A stretch of DNA of 64,000 nucleotides from Gillisella vitis. GTDB taxonomy: Bacteria; Pseudomonadota; Alphaproteobacteria; Rhizobiales; Rhizobiaceae. The translations under genes were made by a program, and so were the position numbers. The stretch covers positions 3,369,501 through 3,433,500 of the forward strand of contig NZ_CP056047.1 in assembly GCF_021559775.1 (NCBI RefSeq). Reading direction: 5' to 3'. The notes under the pieces were generated by a model. The model searched no databases and was not told the DNA's origin. It saw nothing but the letters and a program-made list of their open reading frames with translations. This document shows positions 24,880 to 35,233 of the stretch, one piece after another. Numbering within the stretch: position 1 is the stretch's first letter; the number at the start of each line of letters is the position of its first letter.

Positions 24880-27510
24880 ATGAGTACAGAACGTTACAAT
24901 CCGCGCGATGCGGAACCTCGTTGGCAGGAAAAATGGTCTGAGGCGAAAATCTTCGAGACCGACAACAACGATCCTCGCGAAAAATACTACGTACTTGAGA
25001 TGTTCCCCTACCCGTCTGGCCGCATCCACATCGGCCATGTGCGCAATTATGCCATGGGCGATGTCGTGGCTCGCTACAAGCGTGCGCGCGGCTATAATGT
25101 CCTGCATCCGATGGGTTGGGATGCTTTCGGGATGCCGGCCGAAAACGCTGCCATGCAGAACAAGGTTCATCCCAAGGACTGGACCTATCAGAACATCGCC
25201 TCCATGCGCGCCCAGCTGAAATCCATGGGCCTGTCGCTGGACTGGTCGCGTGAATTCGCCACCTGCGATGTCGAATATTACCAACGCCAGCAATATCTCT
25301 TCCTCGACATGATGGAAAAGGGCCTGGTCTATCGCAAGCAGTCCAAGGTCAACTGGGACCCGGTCGATCAAACGGTTCTGGCCAATGAGCAGGTGATCGA
25401 TGGCCGCGGCTGGCGCTCCGGCGCTTTGGTCGAGCAGCGCGAACTGACCCAATGGTTCTTCAAGATCACCGATTTCGCCCAGGATCTGCTGGACGCGCTG
25501 GACACGCTGGATCATTGGCCGGAAAAAGTTCGGCTGATGCAGAAGAACTGGATCGGTCGTTCCGAAGGCCTGGCCATTCGCTGGGAGATCGCCGCTGGCA
25601 CCGGCCCGCAGGGCTTTACCGACGTGCAGGTCTATACGACGCGCCCTGACACGCTGTTCGGTGCAAGCTTCCTGGCAATCGCCGCTGATCACCCACTGGC
25701 CAAGGCGCTGTCCGAAACATCCAGCGACATTGCTGCCTTCTGCGACGAGTGCCGCAGGGCAGGGACCTCACTGGCTGCGCTGGAAACCGCCGAGAAAAAG
25801 GGCCTGGACACCGGCATCAAGGTCAAGCATCCGCTTGATCCCAGTTGGGAATTGCCGGTCTACATCGCCAATTTCGTGCTGATGGACTATGGCACGGGCG
25901 CGATCTTCGCCTGCCCGTCCGGAGACCAGCGCGATCTGGATTTCGCCCGGAAATACGGTTTGCCGGTCGTGCCGGTCGTCATGCCGAGAGATGGTGACGC
26001 TGCAAGCTTTACCGTCGGCGATACCGCCTATGACGGCGATGGCGTGATGATCAACTCCCGCTTTCTGGACGGTTTGACGACACAGGAAGCCTTTGATGTC
26101 GTCGCAGGCAAACTCACCGCTGCACAGCTCGGCAATGAACCTGTCGCAGAGCGCCGGGTGAATTTCCGCCTGCGCGACTGGGGCGTATCACGCCAGCGCT
26201 ATTGGGGCTGCCCGATCCCGGTTATTCACTGTGATGACTGCGGTGTTGTTCCGGTTCCGAAACAGGATCTGCCGGTCAAGCTGCCGGATGACGTCACCTT
26301 CGACGTACCCGGCAACCCGCTGGATCGCCATCCAACCTGGCGCAACGTTTCGTGCCCGTGCTGTGGCAAGGCAGCCCGGCGTGAAACCGATACGATGGAC
26401 ACGTTTGTCGATTCCAGCTGGTATTACACCCGTTTCACGGCACCATGGGAAGATAAGCCGACCGACCCGGCTGTGGCCAATCATTGGCTGCCAGTCGATC
26501 AATATATCGGCGGCATTGAGCACGCGATCCTTCACCTGCTCTATTCCCGCTTCTTCACCCGCGCCATGCGCGAGACCGGCCATGTGGCCGTCAGCGAGCC
26601 TTTCAAGGGTCTGTTTACCCAAGGCATGGTCGTCCACGAGACCTACCGCCTTGGCAGTGGCGCGAATGGCCAATGGGTGGCACCTGCCGATATCCGTGTC
26701 GAGGATGTCGATGGCACACGCCGCGCCTTCCTTCTCTCCTCCGGCGAGGAAGTGACGATCGGCTCCGTCGAAAAAATGTCGAAGTCGAAAAAGAACGTCA
26801 TCGACCCCGACGATATTCTGGGCTCCTACGGCGCAGATACCGCCCGCTTTTTCGTTTTGTCAGACTCGCCACCGGATCGTGACGTGATCTGGTCGGAAGC
26901 CGGTATCGAAGGCTCGCATCGCTTCGTCCAGCGGCTTTGGCGGCTGGTTTCCGAGGCTGCCGACGTGCTGAGAACGTCTGCATCGGCTCCGGCTAAGGAT
27001 GGTGCGGGCAGGGCGGTTTCTCAAGCTGCCCACAAGACCCTGCAGGCTGTCGGTGCCGATCTGGACAAACTGGCCTTCAACAAGGCCGTGGCGCGGATTT
27101 ACGAGTTGCTCAATGTGCTGGCAGCACCGCTGACGCAGGTGGCATCTGGAAACGCAGATACCAGCGTCGTCGCTGCGGTGCGCAACGCCACGGAAATACT
27201 GATCCAGATCATTGCGCCGATGATGCCGCATCTGGCCGAAGAATGCTGGGCGGTGCTGGGCCATTCCGGAATGGTGGCGCAAGCAGACTGGCCAGTTTTC
27301 CACGCTGAATTGGTGGCAGAAAACGAAGTGGTCATGCCGGTGCAAATCAACGGCAAGAAGAAGGCCGAATTGACAATCGGTCGCGATGCGGATCAGAATG
27401 CCGTCAGCCAAGCGGTGCTCGATCTGGATGCCGTCAAAGCCGCTCTTCAAGGGCAAACGCCTAAGAAAATCATTGTGGTTCCGCAGAGGATTGTGAACAT
27501 TGTCGTCTGA
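24880..27510 (+). CDS. leuS: Leucyl-tRNA synthetase
   Basis: Class I aminoacyl-tRNA synthetase of 876 aa that charges tRNA-Leu. The HIGH signature appears as [15 protein letters not shown] near residues 44-58 and the KMSKS signature as EKMSKSKKN near residue 632. The long editing insert (CP1) and the C-terminal anticodon-binding region are present and the length is normal. ATG 24880 precedes the typical [16 protein letters not shown] start. The 3' end overlaps lptE by 11 bp, so the two are probably translationally coupled. Confidence 0.97.
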   Translation: MSTERYNPRDAEPRWQEKWSEAKIFETDNNDPREKYYVLEMFPYPSGRIHIGHVRNYAMGDVVARYKRARGYNVLHPMGWDAFGMPAENAAMQNKVHPKDWTYQNIASMRAQLKSMGLSLDWSREFATCDVEYYQRQQYLFLDMMEKGLVYRKQSKVNWDPVDQTVLANEQVIDGRGWRSGALVEQRELTQWFFKITDFAQDLLDALDTLDHWPEKVRLMQKNWIGRSEGLAIRWEIAAGTGPQGFTDVQVYTTRPDTLFGASFLAIAADHPLAKALSETSSDIAAFCDECRRAGTSLAALETAEKKGLDTGIKVKHPLDPSWELPVYIANFVLMDYGTGAIFACPSGDQRDLDFARKYGLPVVPVVMPRDGDAASFTVGDTAYDGDGVMINSRFLDGLTTQEAFDVVAGKLTAAQLGNEPVAERRVNFRLRDWGVSRQRYWGCPIPVIHCDDCGVVPVPKQDLPVKLPDDVTFDVPGNPLDRHPTWRNVSCPCCGKAARRETDTMDTFVDSSWYYTRFTAPWEDKPTDPAVANHWLPVDQYIGGIEHAILHLLYSRFFTRAMRETGHVAVSEPFKGLFTQGMVVHETYRLGSGANGQWVAPADIRVEDVDGTRRAFLLSSGEEVTIGSVEKMSKSKKNVIDPDDILGSYGADTARFFVLSDSPPDRDVIWSEAGIEGSHRFVQRLWRLVSEAADVLRTSASAPAKDGAGRAVSQAAHKTLQAVGADLDKLAFNKAVARIYELLNVLAAPLTQVASGNADTSVVAAVRNATEILIQIIAPMMPHLAEECWAVLGHSGMVAQADWPVFHAELVAENEVVMPVQINGKKKAELTIGRDADQNAVSQAVLDLDAVKAALQGQTPKKIIVVPQRIVNIVV

Positions 27511-28024
27511 TTCACGCGTAAATCTATCCCGTCGCGCGGTTCTTGCCGCGTCCGTTGGTCTGCTTGGCGCCCTTGCGGGTTGCCAGGTCAGGCCGCTCTA
27601 TGGGGAGGCTCTTGGCACCCGTAAGCTGATGGCCTCCATTGGCTTCTCTCCAGCAACGGACAGGGTGGGGCAGGAGGTTCGCAACCGATTGATCTTCCTC
27701 GCGGCGGGCGGGCAGGGCGAGCCGGCGCATCCTGAATATCTCGTCACCCTGGTCGTTCATACCGACACGACGGAAGTTCTGATCAACGAAAGTACCGACC
27801 GTGCGACAGCCGGTCGCGTGACAGTCAGCGCAGACTATACATTGAAGAAGGCAAGCGACCTTTCGGTTATGCGTATTGCCCATCGCCAGTCCGTCGCACT
27901 GGTTGATTTTCCGACCCAGGAGTTTGCCAAGCTTCGCGCTGTAAGAGATGCTGAAAATCGCGCTGCGCGGGAATTGGCAGAGTTGATCTCTGCAGATTTG
28001 GCTAGCCTGCTGGTTCGCAAATAA
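27500..28024 (+). CDS. lptE: LPS-assembly lipoprotein LptE
   Basis: Outer-membrane lipoprotein (174 aa) that pairs with LptD to insert LPS. It has a twin-arginine-looking, lipoprotein-type signal: [19 protein letters not shown], with the lipobox Cys at about residue 28. The rest fits the LptE family in length and in following leuS and preceding holA. The start is TTG at 27500 inside leuS; later ATGs would remove the signal. The usual neighbour holA is unusually far (272 bp) because of a repeat-bearing gap. Confidence 0.85.
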   Translation: MSSDSRVNLSRRAVLAASVGLLGALAGCQVRPLYGEALGTRKLMASIGFSPATDRVGQEVRNRLIFLAAGGQGEPAHPEYLVTLVVHTDTTEVLINESTDRATAGRVTVSADYTLKKASDLSVMRIAHRQSVALVDFPTQEFAKLRAVRDAENRAARELAELISADLASLLVRK

Positions 28025-28200
28025 TAAACGTGGGTTTTGCCAACACGAAGACCCCGGTATCTTTGATTGGGGTTGCCTAAAATCGCAATGGCACAGCGCT
28101 ATAGGTTGTTTGGGATCACATCGAACCATACAATCTATAGACATCCCTCAATCCGCTTGTCTCTTTGGAAAACCGATTCTACTTTCACTGACAAACTCCA

Positions 28201-28234
28201 GGGCATCATGCGTTTAATCAAATGCATGATGCCC
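28201..28234. repeat. Hairpin element in the lptE-holA gap
   Basis: Arms GGGCATCATGC (28201-28211) and GCATGATGCCC (28224-28234) are perfect, and the stem extends inward by G-T and TTT/AAA to about 15 pairs around AATC. It sits in a 272-bp gene-free gap (28025-28296). The gap also has repeat-like text (AACCGATTCTACTTTCACTG) that recalls intergenic palindromic repeats of rhizobia. No coding sequence is apparent in the gap. Confidence 0.6.
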
Positions 28235-28296
28235 TATCACTTTAAATTTGCTGCACTGCCTGTCTGATACACGGTCAAGCGGAGAGACTTGAAGCC

Positions 28297-29340
28297 ATGG
28301 TTGAAGTCAAGTCACACGAATTCGATGGCTTTCTGCAAAAATCAGTCCGCCACTACAAGATGTTTCTGGTCTATGGCCCGGATGTTGGCCTTGTGGCGGA
28401 ACGCGCAGCGGCCCTTGCCAAATCGACTGGCGTTGCGCTTGACGATCCCTTCTCGGTCATTCGGCTGGATAGCAGCGACCTGCAGAGCGATCCGGGAAAA
28501 CTATTGGATGAAATGAACGCCCTCGGTCTATTCGGCGGTGACAGGCTTGTCTGGATCCGTGGTATCGCCAATGAAAAGAGTGTGTTGGATGGGCTGCAAA
28601 TTCTTGCGAAAGATCCGCCAGACTCCAGTTGTCTCATCTTGGAGGCTGGGGATCTCAAAAAGGGATCAGCGACCCGAAAAATAGCCGAGCCAGCCCGCAA
28701 TATCGCAGTTATTCCCTGCTACCAGGACGATGCACGCGCCATCAATGCCTTGATTGACGCGGAATTCAGCGCCGCAGGAAAGAGACTGACGCCTGCGGCT
28801 CGTTCACTGCTCAGTGAAAGTCTAGGCGGTGACCGCCGCGCATCTCGCAACGAGATATCCAAGCTGCTGCTCTATTGTCTGCATGACGATCTCGTCGATG
28901 AAACCCATGTCGAGCAGATTATTGGCGATGCCAGCGCCGTTTCGACGGACGAAGCGGTAGATGCCGTGCTTGCTGGCAATTCCGACGCCCTCTTGCATGC
29001 CGTCCAGAAAATTGCCACCTCCAAAACACCCATATTCCTCGTTCTTCAGGGGTGCCTTCGACAGTTTCAGTTGCTGGACATTATGCGAAGTGAGATGGAT
29101 GAAAAACGCCAACAGGCTGGCCAAGTCATGCAAACGCTTGGCCGTCAGATACATTTCAAGCGAAAGCCCCTGTTTGAAAAATCTTTAAAGAATTGGCCGT
29201 CCGACGCCCTTTCAGTCGAGATGCGCCGATTACAGGCCGCTATTCTCGCCAGCAGACGTCAGCCATCGTTAGAAGACAGCCTGTCGCTTCAAACCCTTCT
29301 GGCCATTACCCTGCAATCGGCCAGGAGAAGCCGCCAGTAA
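28297..29340 (+). CDS. holA: DNA polymerase III delta subunit
   Basis: Clamp-loader subunit (347 aa) that opens the beta clamp. The N-terminal AAA+-like region contains FLVYGPDVGLVAERA, a degenerate P-loop as usual in delta, and the C-terminal part has the helical collar (LVLQGCLRQFQLL...RQIHFKRKPLFEKSLKNW). ATG 28297 has GGAGAG about ten bases upstream. Gene order leuS-lptE-holA is conserved in rhizobia. It converges on parB across 98 bp holding a hairpin. Confidence 0.92.
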   Translation: MVEVKSHEFDGFLQKSVRHYKMFLVYGPDVGLVAERAAALAKSTGVALDDPFSVIRLDSSDLQSDPGKLLDEMNALGLFGGDRLVWIRGIANEKSVLDGLQILAKDPPDSSCLILEAGDLKKGSATRKIAEPARNIAVIPCYQDDARAINALIDAEFSAAGKRLTPAARSLLSESLGGDRRASRNEISKLLLYCLHDDLVDETHVEQIIGDASAVSTDEAVDAVLAGNSDALLHAVQKIATSKTPIFLVLQGCLRQFQLLDIMRSEMDEKRQQAGQVMQTLGRQIHFKRKPLFEKSLKNWPSDALSVEMRRLQAAILASRRQPSLEDSLSLQTLLAITLQSARRSRQ

Positions 29341-29350
29341 CTTCTCCTGC

Positions 29351-29378
29351 TTGCCATTTCACGTTCGGGAAATGGCAA
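29351..29378. terminator. Hairpin between convergent holA and parB
   Basis: Perfect 10-bp arms TTGCCATTTC (29351-29360) and GAAATGGCAA (29369-29378) with an 8-nt loop. There is no clear T-run on either side, so terminator function is inferred from position between two gene ends. Confidence 0.45.
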
Positions 29379-29438
29379 AGAATATTGTCTTCTGCTTTAT
29401 TTGGAAGATAAACGGCAGCGCAAAAGTCCATTCAGAGG

Positions 29439-30317
29439 TTAGCGCGCCTCAAGCAACCGGCAAATTTCCTCGAGCTGCTCCAGGGTTTTGTAATTGATTC
29501 GAAGCTGGCCACCGCCACCTTTGTGATTGATCGATACATCCAACCCCAAACGATCCGACAGGCTTCTCTCCAATGCGACTGTATCAGAATCCTTTGCAGG
29601 CGCCACGTGCGGCTTTGGCTGGCCTTGGCCCTTGATGTCGTTTTGCGCCAGACGTTCAGCATCTCGGACCGACATGCCCTTGGACACGATCTGGCGGGCC
29701 AAGCTATTCGGGTCCGATGTCGAGACCAAAGCACGAGCATGACCGGCAGACAGAGAACCGTCTGCAAGCATATCGCGCACTGGATCAGGAAGCTTCAAAA
29801 GCCGCAGGCTGTTGGCCACATGGCTGCGGCTCTTGCCGATAATCTCCCCGAGATCATTCTGGGTATATCCGTGTTCTGCAATCAGTTGTTCATATCCCAT
29901 CGCCTCTTCGAGCGGATTGAGATCGGCACGTTGAACGTTTTCTACAATTGCCAATTCCAGAGCAGTGCGATCATCCACATCGCGAACGATGACAGGTATT
30001 TCCACCAGTCCCGCGAGCTGGGCTGCGCGCCAGCGACGTTCGCCAGCAATGATCTCGTAACGGCCCGTTGCAATCGTTCGCACCACGACTGGCTGCACAA
30101 TGCCGTGCTGGCGAATGGAGCCGGCAAGTTCCTGAAGAACCGTTTCGTCAAAGTAACGACGAGGATTGCGTGGATTACGGGACACAAATTCAATCGGCAC
30201 CATCCGGTCGGCGGAGACCACAGCTCTGCTTTCATCGACAGGAACAGGTTGATCCATTTCGCCAATCAAGGCGGCCAAACCACGACCAAGACGCCGTTTC
30301 GAAATATCGTCGTTCAT
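29439..30317 (-). CDS. parB: Chromosome-partitioning protein ParB
   Basis: CTP-dependent DNA clamp (292 aa) that loads at parS sites and spreads to organise the origin region. Seen: the N-terminal RRLGRGLAALIGE, used to stimulate ParA; the CTPase/ParB box with IAGERRWRAAQLAGL and ENVQRADLNPLEEA; a helix-turn-helix (YTQNDLGEIIGKSRSHVANSLR); and a C-terminal dimerisation segment. ATG 30317 is chosen because AGAGG lies six bases upstream; a GTG directly before it is also in frame. It forms an operon with parA (104-bp gap). Four candidate parS sites lie within 20 kb. Confidence 0.97.
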   Translation of the reverse strand: MNDDISKRRLGRGLAALIGEMDQPVPVDESRAVVSADRMVPIEFVSRNPRNPRRYFDETVLQELAGSIRQHGIVQPVVVRTIATGRYEIIAGERRWRAAQLAGLVEIPVIVRDVDDRTALELAIVENVQRADLNPLEEAMGYEQLIAEHGYTQNDLGEIIGKSRSHVANSLRLLKLPDPVRDMLADGSLSAGHARALVSTSDPNSLARQIVSKGMSVRDAERLAQNDIKGQGQPKPHVAPAKDSDTVALERSLSDRLGLDVSINHKGGGGQLRINYKTLEQLEEICRLLEAR

Positions 30318-30421
30318 CACGAACCTCTTCGTTCACTCTTCACGCTGGAATAGGCTTCCACTCGCCGCGTCTACATCATTCAAATCGCCAGAACCACACC
30401 CATAGGCGCGGGATAGACGAT

Positions 30422-31216
30422 CTAAGCCGCGCGACGTTGCCGCTCCCTTTGGATAACTTCTGACGCCAATTGCAGATAAGCCTGGCTGCCTGCGCATTTC
30501 AGGTCATAAAGAATAGCCGGCTTGCCATAAGACGGTGCTTCCGAGACCCTGACATTGCGTGGAATGAGCGTGTGATAGACCTTTTCACCCAAATGGCTAC
30601 GGACGTCTGTCACCACCTGCTGAGCGAGATTATTCCGGGAGTCGAACATTGTCAGAACAATGCCTTGGATATCCAAGGTGGGATTAACGTTGCGCCTGAC
30701 CTGACCAATCGTCTCAAGCAATTGGCTAAGACCTTCCAGTGCAAAAAACTCACATTGCAGCGGCACCAGAATAGAATGCGCCGCAGCCATGGCGTTCATT
30801 GTCAGCAAATTAAAAGACGGAGGGCAATCGACCAGCACATAGGAATAGGCCAATCCATCCTGAGACTGCAAAGCAGCCTTTAAGCGAAACACCCGGTCAG
30901 CCTTCTGGGCGATTTCCATCTCAAGCCCTAGCAAATCGAGGGTGGAGGGTACAATCGACAGATTAGGCACCGCAGTATCGATAACCGTTTCGGAAACGCT
31001 ATGGCTTCCAATCAATAAATCATAGGAGGACAATTTGCGGTCACGGCGGTCAATTCCCAAACCCGTGCTTGCATTGCCTTGGGGATCGAGATCGACAATC
31101 AATACTCTTTCGCCAATCGCAGCCAATGCGGTTGCTAGATTAATGGCGGTCGTCGTCTTGCCGACACCCCCTTTTTGATTGGCAATCGTTATGATCCGGT
31201 TCTTCTCGTAGGGCAT
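30422..31216 (-). CDS. parA: Chromosome-partitioning ATPase ParA
   Basis: Deviant Walker ATPase (264 aa) that drives origin segregation with ParB. It opens with IITIANQKGGVGKTTTAINLA, including the signature Lys of the ParA/MinD P-loop, followed by LIVDLDPQGNASTGLG and VLVDCPPSFNLLT. It ends RRAA without extension and has no N-terminal helix-turn-helix, as expected of chromosomal ParA. It starts 18 bp after rsmG on the same strand, giving the order mnmE-mnmG-rsmG-parA-parB found around many bacterial origins. Confidence 0.97.
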   Translation of the reverse strand: MPYEKNRIITIANQKGGVGKTTTAINLATALAAIGERVLIVDLDPQGNASTGLGIDRRDRKLSSYDLLIGSHSVSETVIDTAVPNLSIVPSTLDLLGLEMEIAQKADRVFRLKAALQSQDGLAYSYVLVDCPPSFNLLTMNAMAAAHSILVPLQCEFFALEGLSQLLETIGQVRRNVNPTLDIQGIVLTMFDSRNNLAQQVVTDVRSHLGEKVYHTLIPRNVRVSEAPSYGKPAILYDLKCAGSQAYLQLASEVIQRERQRRAA

Positions 31217-31234
31217 GAGGTCACCTGACTGATC

Positions 31235-31885
31235 TTACTTTGATCGTGCAAGCCCGCTCACTTCCAGGATGACAGAGTCGGCTTCAAGCACGCTAGGATG
31301 TATTATCAGATCAAACGTCCATCGGTCACGCGCATTGTTAACTTCAGACTGGTAATCCCGACCTTTATGCAGGAGAAAATTAAGATCTTTGTTTTTTTCG
31401 GCCCAAGGAGAGGCATAAGAGAAAAGCAGATCGAGATCCGCAAGCGCGCGTGCCGAAATTAAATCGCAATGCGACAGACTTTTATGTGCCTCTTCGATTC
31501 GTACGGGATGAACCCTGCCTCGGGCGCCGGTTTCCATCAGAGCCGTGCGGAGGAAAGCTGCTTTTTTGTTATTGCTCTCGACCAAATCAACCCAGCCGTC
31601 GCTCTTTTCCGACAATAAAATCGCAGTAATGACGCCCGGAAATCCGCCACCACTTCCCAAGTCGATCCAGTGCTGTGGGTTCGGACGAAGCTTAAACAGC
31701 TGCGCGCTATCAATGACATGACGATGCCAGATCTGGTCTTTCGTTGAATTGGCAACAAGGTTGATGACCTTGGACCACTTGCCAAACAGATCGACGAAAT
31801 GATCCAGTTTTTCGTATGTTTCACGTGAAACACGTAGACCGGTAAGCCGCTGAAAGAGACTCGCGGACATTGCATCAACCGACAT
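31235..31885 (-). CDS. rsmG: 16S rRNA (guanine-N7)-methyltransferase RsmG
   Basis: SAM-dependent methyltransferase (216 aa) that modifies a guanine of the 16S rRNA 530 loop. It has the SAM-binding [12 protein letters not shown] and [18 protein letters not shown] 31885 overlaps the mnmG stop region by 11 bp; an internal ATG at 31870 is an alternative. A perfect 16-bp parS palindrome lies in codons 18-23 and is read as RVSRET, so this stretch carries both a protein and a DNA-binding signal. Confidence 0.95.
   Translation of the reverse strand: MSVDAMSASLFQRLTGLRVSRETYEKLDHFVDLFGKWSKVINLVANSTKDQIWHRHVIDSAQLFKLRPNPQHWIDLGSGGGFPGVITAILLSEKSDGWVDLVESNNKKAAFLRTALMETGARGRVHPVRIEEAHKSLSHCDLISARALADLDLLFSYASPWAEKNKDLNFLLHKGRDYQSEVNNARDRWTFDLIIHPSVLEADSVILEVSGLARSK
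31817..31832. promoter_or_regulatory. parS site 1 (perfect palindrome, inside rsmG)
   Basis: TGTTTCACGTGAAACA, identical to the broadly conserved bacterial parS core bound by ParB. It lies about 0.6 kb from the parA gene and about 6.6 kb from the predicted oriC. Confidence 0.93.
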
Positions 31886-33749
31886 GTCGCAACATACCCT
31901 TGTTTAAGAAAGCGATAAGCAGAGAAATGGCCGCGGGGGTCATGCCCTCGACCTTCGCCGCCTGAGAGAGATTTTCAGGACGGGTCTTTTCCAGTTTCTG
32001 CTTTAGCTCGTTGGATAGGCCCGATAGGGAAGCATAATCGAAATCCTTTGGAATCAGTCTATCTTCATCTCGTTTGGTTGCGGCAATATCGGCATTTTGT
32101 CGATCCATATAAACAGCATAGGTCGCGTGAATTTCAACAGCCTCCGCGACCTTACTATCCAAAGCAGAAAGTTCAGGCCAGAGCCGGGAGAGATCGGCAA
32201 TCGAAATGTCGGGATAGGCCAATAGCTCAAGGGCAGTGCGCCGGCGCCCGTCCTGATTAACAGGGATGCCAACGGCAGCGGCTTCATTGGGTGTTAGTTT
32301 CCTCGTCTCAAGCATATTGATGGTGTCATCAATCTGATGCCTGTAGTCTTTAAACCGTTTTTCTTGGTCTGAGGCGATACATCCGAGCGCGATGCCAATA
32401 GGCGTCAAACGCATATCGGCATTATCTGCCCGAAGCGACAAACGAAACTCCGCACGCGAGGTGAACATCCTATAGGGTTCAGTCACGCCATGGCTGATCA
32501 AATCATCAATCATCACGCCAATATACGATTGAGCCCGGCTGAAATGAACTGCATCCTGGCCGCCTGCCATGCGTGCGGCATTCAATCCTGCCACCAGGCC
32601 TTGTGCCGCAGCTTCTTCGTAACCAGTGGTTCCATTGATCTGCCCAGCGAGATAAAGACCACTCAGGCGTTTCAACTCGAGGCTCGCCGACAATTCCCGC
32701 GGGTCTATGTGGTCATATTCGATTGCATAAGCGCACTGGAGAATCGTGACGTTTTCCAAGCCGGGCAGAGTTCTCATGAACTCTCTCTGCACGGACTCCG
32801 GCAAAGAAGTTGATATTCCATTTGGATAGACCGTATGGTCATCCAGGCCCTCCGGCTCCAGGAAAACCTGATGGCCATCCCTATCTCCAAACCGGCTGAT
32901 CTTATCCTCAATCGAAGGACAGTAGCGTGGGCCGACACCTTCGATCTGCCCAGAATACATGGCAGAGAGATGAATATTATCTCGAATGATTGTGTGGGTT
33001 GCGGCAGTGGTGCGGGTGATTCCACATTCGATCTGCGGATTGGTAATCCGATCGGTCATGAACGAGAACGGGACTGGTTGCTCATCAGCCGCCTGCATTT
33101 CGAGCTGTGCCCAGTCAATAGTTCTGCCATCCAATCTGGCCGGAGTTCCGGTTTTCAACCGACCCAGCCTCAGGCCCAACCGCCCCAATGTCGCGCTCAA
33201 ACCGAGCGAAGGGGCTTCGCCAACACGTCCGGCCGGAATTTTTGTCTGTCCAATATGGATGAGACCACGCAAAAAAGTACCGGAGGTCAATATCACTGAC
33301 GCGCTGGACAGGCTTTGCCCGTCTGCCAAAATAACCCCTTTAACCGTGCCATTTTCGACATCAAGATCGAACACATCCCCTTCGATGATCTCGAGCTGCG
33401 GATGATTGAAGAGAACATTTTGTACGGCTTGGCGGTAAAGTTTTCGGTCAGCTTGAGTTCTCGGCCCTCGTACCGCCGGTCCTTTCTTACGGTTAAGCAA
33501 CCGGAACTGAATTCCTGCGGCATCAGCACACCTGCCCATGAGTCCGCCGAGCGCATCAATTTCCCGGACTAGGTGCCCTTTGCCCAAACCGCCAATGGCC
33601 GGATTACAAGACATAACACCGATCGTATCGCGCCGATGCGTCACTAGGCATGTTCGCGCACCAAGCCGCGCGCTCGCATAGGCAGCTTCACTGCCCGCAT
33701 GCCCACCGCCAATCACAATCACATCAAATCGCCGCGGCATCATTTTCAT
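31875..33749 (-). CDS. mnmG: tRNA uridine-5-carboxymethylaminomethyl modification enzyme MnmG (GidA)
   Basis: FAD enzyme (about 624 aa) that works with MnmE to modify U34 of several tRNAs. Seen: the FAD fold [39 protein letters not shown], and [17 protein letters not shown]. Three closely spaced ATGs (33749, 33743, 33740) could start it; none has a strong ribosome site, and 33749 is taken. The open frame runs on upstream through the parS-like site to 33860 but that part overlaps mnmE and is not family-like. Order mnmE-mnmG-rsmG is an operon. Confidence 0.95.
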   Translation of the reverse strand: MKMMPRRFDVIVIGGGHAGSEAAYASARLGARTCLVTHRRDTIGVMSCNPAIGGLGKGHLVREIDALGGLMGRCADAAGIQFRLLNRKKGPAVRGPRTQADRKLYRQAVQNVLFNHPQLEIIEGDVFDLDVENGTVKGVILADGQSLSSASVILTSGTFLRGLIHIGQTKIPAGRVGEAPSLGLSATLGRLGLRLGRLKTGTPARLDGRTIDWAQLEMQAADEQPVPFSFMTDRITNPQIECGITRTTAATHTIIRDNIHLSAMYSGQIEGVGPRYCPSIEDKISRFGDRDGHQVFLEPEGLDDHTVYPNGISTSLPESVQREFMRTLPGLENVTILQCAYAIEYDHIDPRELSASLELKRLSGLYLAGQINGTTGYEEAAAQGLVAGLNAARMAGGQDAVHFSRAQSYIGVMIDDLISHGVTEPYRMFTSRAEFRLSLRADNADMRLTPIGIALGCIASDQEKRFKDYRHQIDDTINMLETRKLTPNEAAAVGIPVNQDGRRRTALELLAYPDISIADLSRLWPELSALDSKVAEAVEIHATYAVYMDRQNADIAATKRDEDRLIPKDFDYASLSGLSNELKQKLEKTRPENLSQAAKVEGMTPAAISLLIAFLNKGMLRHVG

Positions 33750-33761
33750 CTCGACCACCAG

Positions 33762-33777
33762 TGTTTCACGTGAATCA
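33762..33777. promoter_or_regulatory. parS site 2 (one mismatch, mnmE/mnmG junction)
   Basis: On the minus strand TGATTCACGTGAAACA, one mismatch from the perfect site and identical to site 3. Its first three bases are the mnmE stop codon; the rest is in the short spacer before mnmG. Confidence 0.8.
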
Positions 33778-35085
33778 TTTTCCGACACAAAATTCCGAAA
33801 AGATTTTGCCCAAAAGCGTTTCGGTATCGATACGCCCAACCAGGCGACCCAGCGAGTCACTGGCCAAACGCAGGAAATCCGCCCTGATTTCCAAGCTCAG
33901 TCGCCCATCCGAGGCCTGATCAATGAAAGAAACTGCATTTCGCAGGCATTCAATATGTCGCAAGCGACTTGGGATCACTGATTCATTCTGACCAAACCGT
34001 TTCCGAATCGAATCAAGAATTACGCTTCGGACCCTATCCACATCGTCTGCAACGTAAGTCGAAATGACGAGATCTCGTCCAATCTCATCACTTGCCGACA
34101 CAAGATCAAGTTTTGTGCCTATGGTGATAAACGGAACCGAAACAATATTAATTGTGTGGCCTGGAGATGAAACGTCATCAAGCAACAAAACGAGATCGGC
34201 TTCTTCAACCTTGCGCAATGCTCGCCGTATGCCTTCCTGTTCGATGACCTCTTCGGTCTCTCGAATACCGGCGGTGTCATACAGGCGAACAACATATCCT
34301 TCAAGGTCTATATCACATTGCAGAATGTCCCGTGTCGTCCCGGCATAATGAGTAACGATCGCTACATCCCGACCGGCAAGCGCATTGATGAGGCTCGACT
34401 TGCCAGCGTTAGGAGGCCCAGCAATCACAACATTGAAACCGTCACGAATGATCTCACCTCGCCGGTCATCGACAACAGCCGCTGAAATCTGCGTGCGGAG
34501 GTCTGTAACGGTATCCCAAACCTGGTCTGACACCGAGCCGGGAATATCGCCTTCATCAGCAAAATCCAACTCAGCCTCAATCATCGCGCGGCCATAGATC
34601 AATTTCTCACGCCAGCTCTCATAGATACCGGTCGCGTGACCGCTGGCTTGGGCTAGAGCTTGACGCCGCTGCATTTCTGTTTCCGCTGCCAGCAGATCGG
34701 CTAGGCCTTCAATTTCGACCAAGTCCAGCTTGCCGTTTTCAAAAGCCCGTCTCGAAAACTCTCCAGGTTCTGCAAGCCGGCAACCGGAGAACGAGGCCAG
34801 TGTCGAAAGCAAAGCACTTACCACGGCACGACTTCCATGCACATGCAGTTCCCCGCAATCCTCCCCAGTAAACGAGGAGGGGCCGGAGAAGAAAAGGACC
34901 AGTCCGCGGTCAATCACCAGTCCATCACGGTGCCGAATCGATCGTAACGTGGCCTGGCGTGGCGCAGGAACCATCCCACAGAGTTCTGTTAGAACGGCTT
35001 GGACATCAGGACCCGATAACCGAATGACGGCTACACCACTCGGAAGCGATCCGGTCGAGAGGGCAAAAATAGTATCGCCTGCCAT
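33775..35085 (-). CDS. mnmE: tRNA modification GTPase MnmE (TrmE)
   Basis: GTPase (436 aa) that partners MnmG in U34 modification of tRNA. Seen: N-terminal [22 protein letters not shown], formyl-THF-binding fold, a G domain in the middle with [20 protein letters not shown] and DTAGI, and the C-terminal motif FCVGK, whose Cys is conserved in the family. Length and ends are normal. It is first of the leftward mnmE-mnmG-rsmG cluster, next to rho. Confidence 0.96.
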   Translation of the reverse strand: MAGDTIFALSTGSLPSGVAVIRLSGPDVQAVLTELCGMVPAPRQATLRSIRHRDGLVIDRGLVLFFSGPSSFTGEDCGELHVHGSRAVVSALLSTLASFSGCRLAEPGEFSRRAFENGKLDLVEIEGLADLLAAETEMQRRQALAQASGHATGIYESWREKLIYGRAMIEAELDFADEGDIPGSVSDQVWDTVTDLRTQISAAVVDDRRGEIIRDGFNVVIAGPPNAGKSSLINALAGRDVAIVTHYAGTTRDILQCDIDLEGYVVRLYDTAGIRETEEVIEQEGIRRALRKVEEADLVLLLDDVSSPGHTINIVSVPFITIGTKLDLVSASDEIGRDLVISTYVADDVDRVRSVILDSIRKRFGQNESVIPSRLRHIECLRNAVSFIDQASDGRLSLEIRADFLRLASDSLGRLVGRIDTETLLGKIFSEFCVGK

Positions 35086-35172
35086 TGCTTGAACTCACTC
35101 CTTGAACGCGCAACCTGCATTGTGCTTGGACACGCCAAAACCTTCATAATCAACAGTGTGCCTCAAATGCAA

Positions 35173-35198
35173 AACCCCCGACCTTACGGTCGGAGGTT
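35173..35198 (-). terminator. Intrinsic terminator of rho
   Basis: Arms 35173-35183 and 35188-35198 (AACCCCCGACC / GGTCGGAGGTT) pair with one G-T, around a TTAC loop. On the minus strand it ends in TTTT. It lies 36 bp after the rho stop. Confidence 0.8.
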
Positions 35199-35233
35199 GA
35201 AACTATGAATCCGACTTAAGAAAGCGAGAGCGA

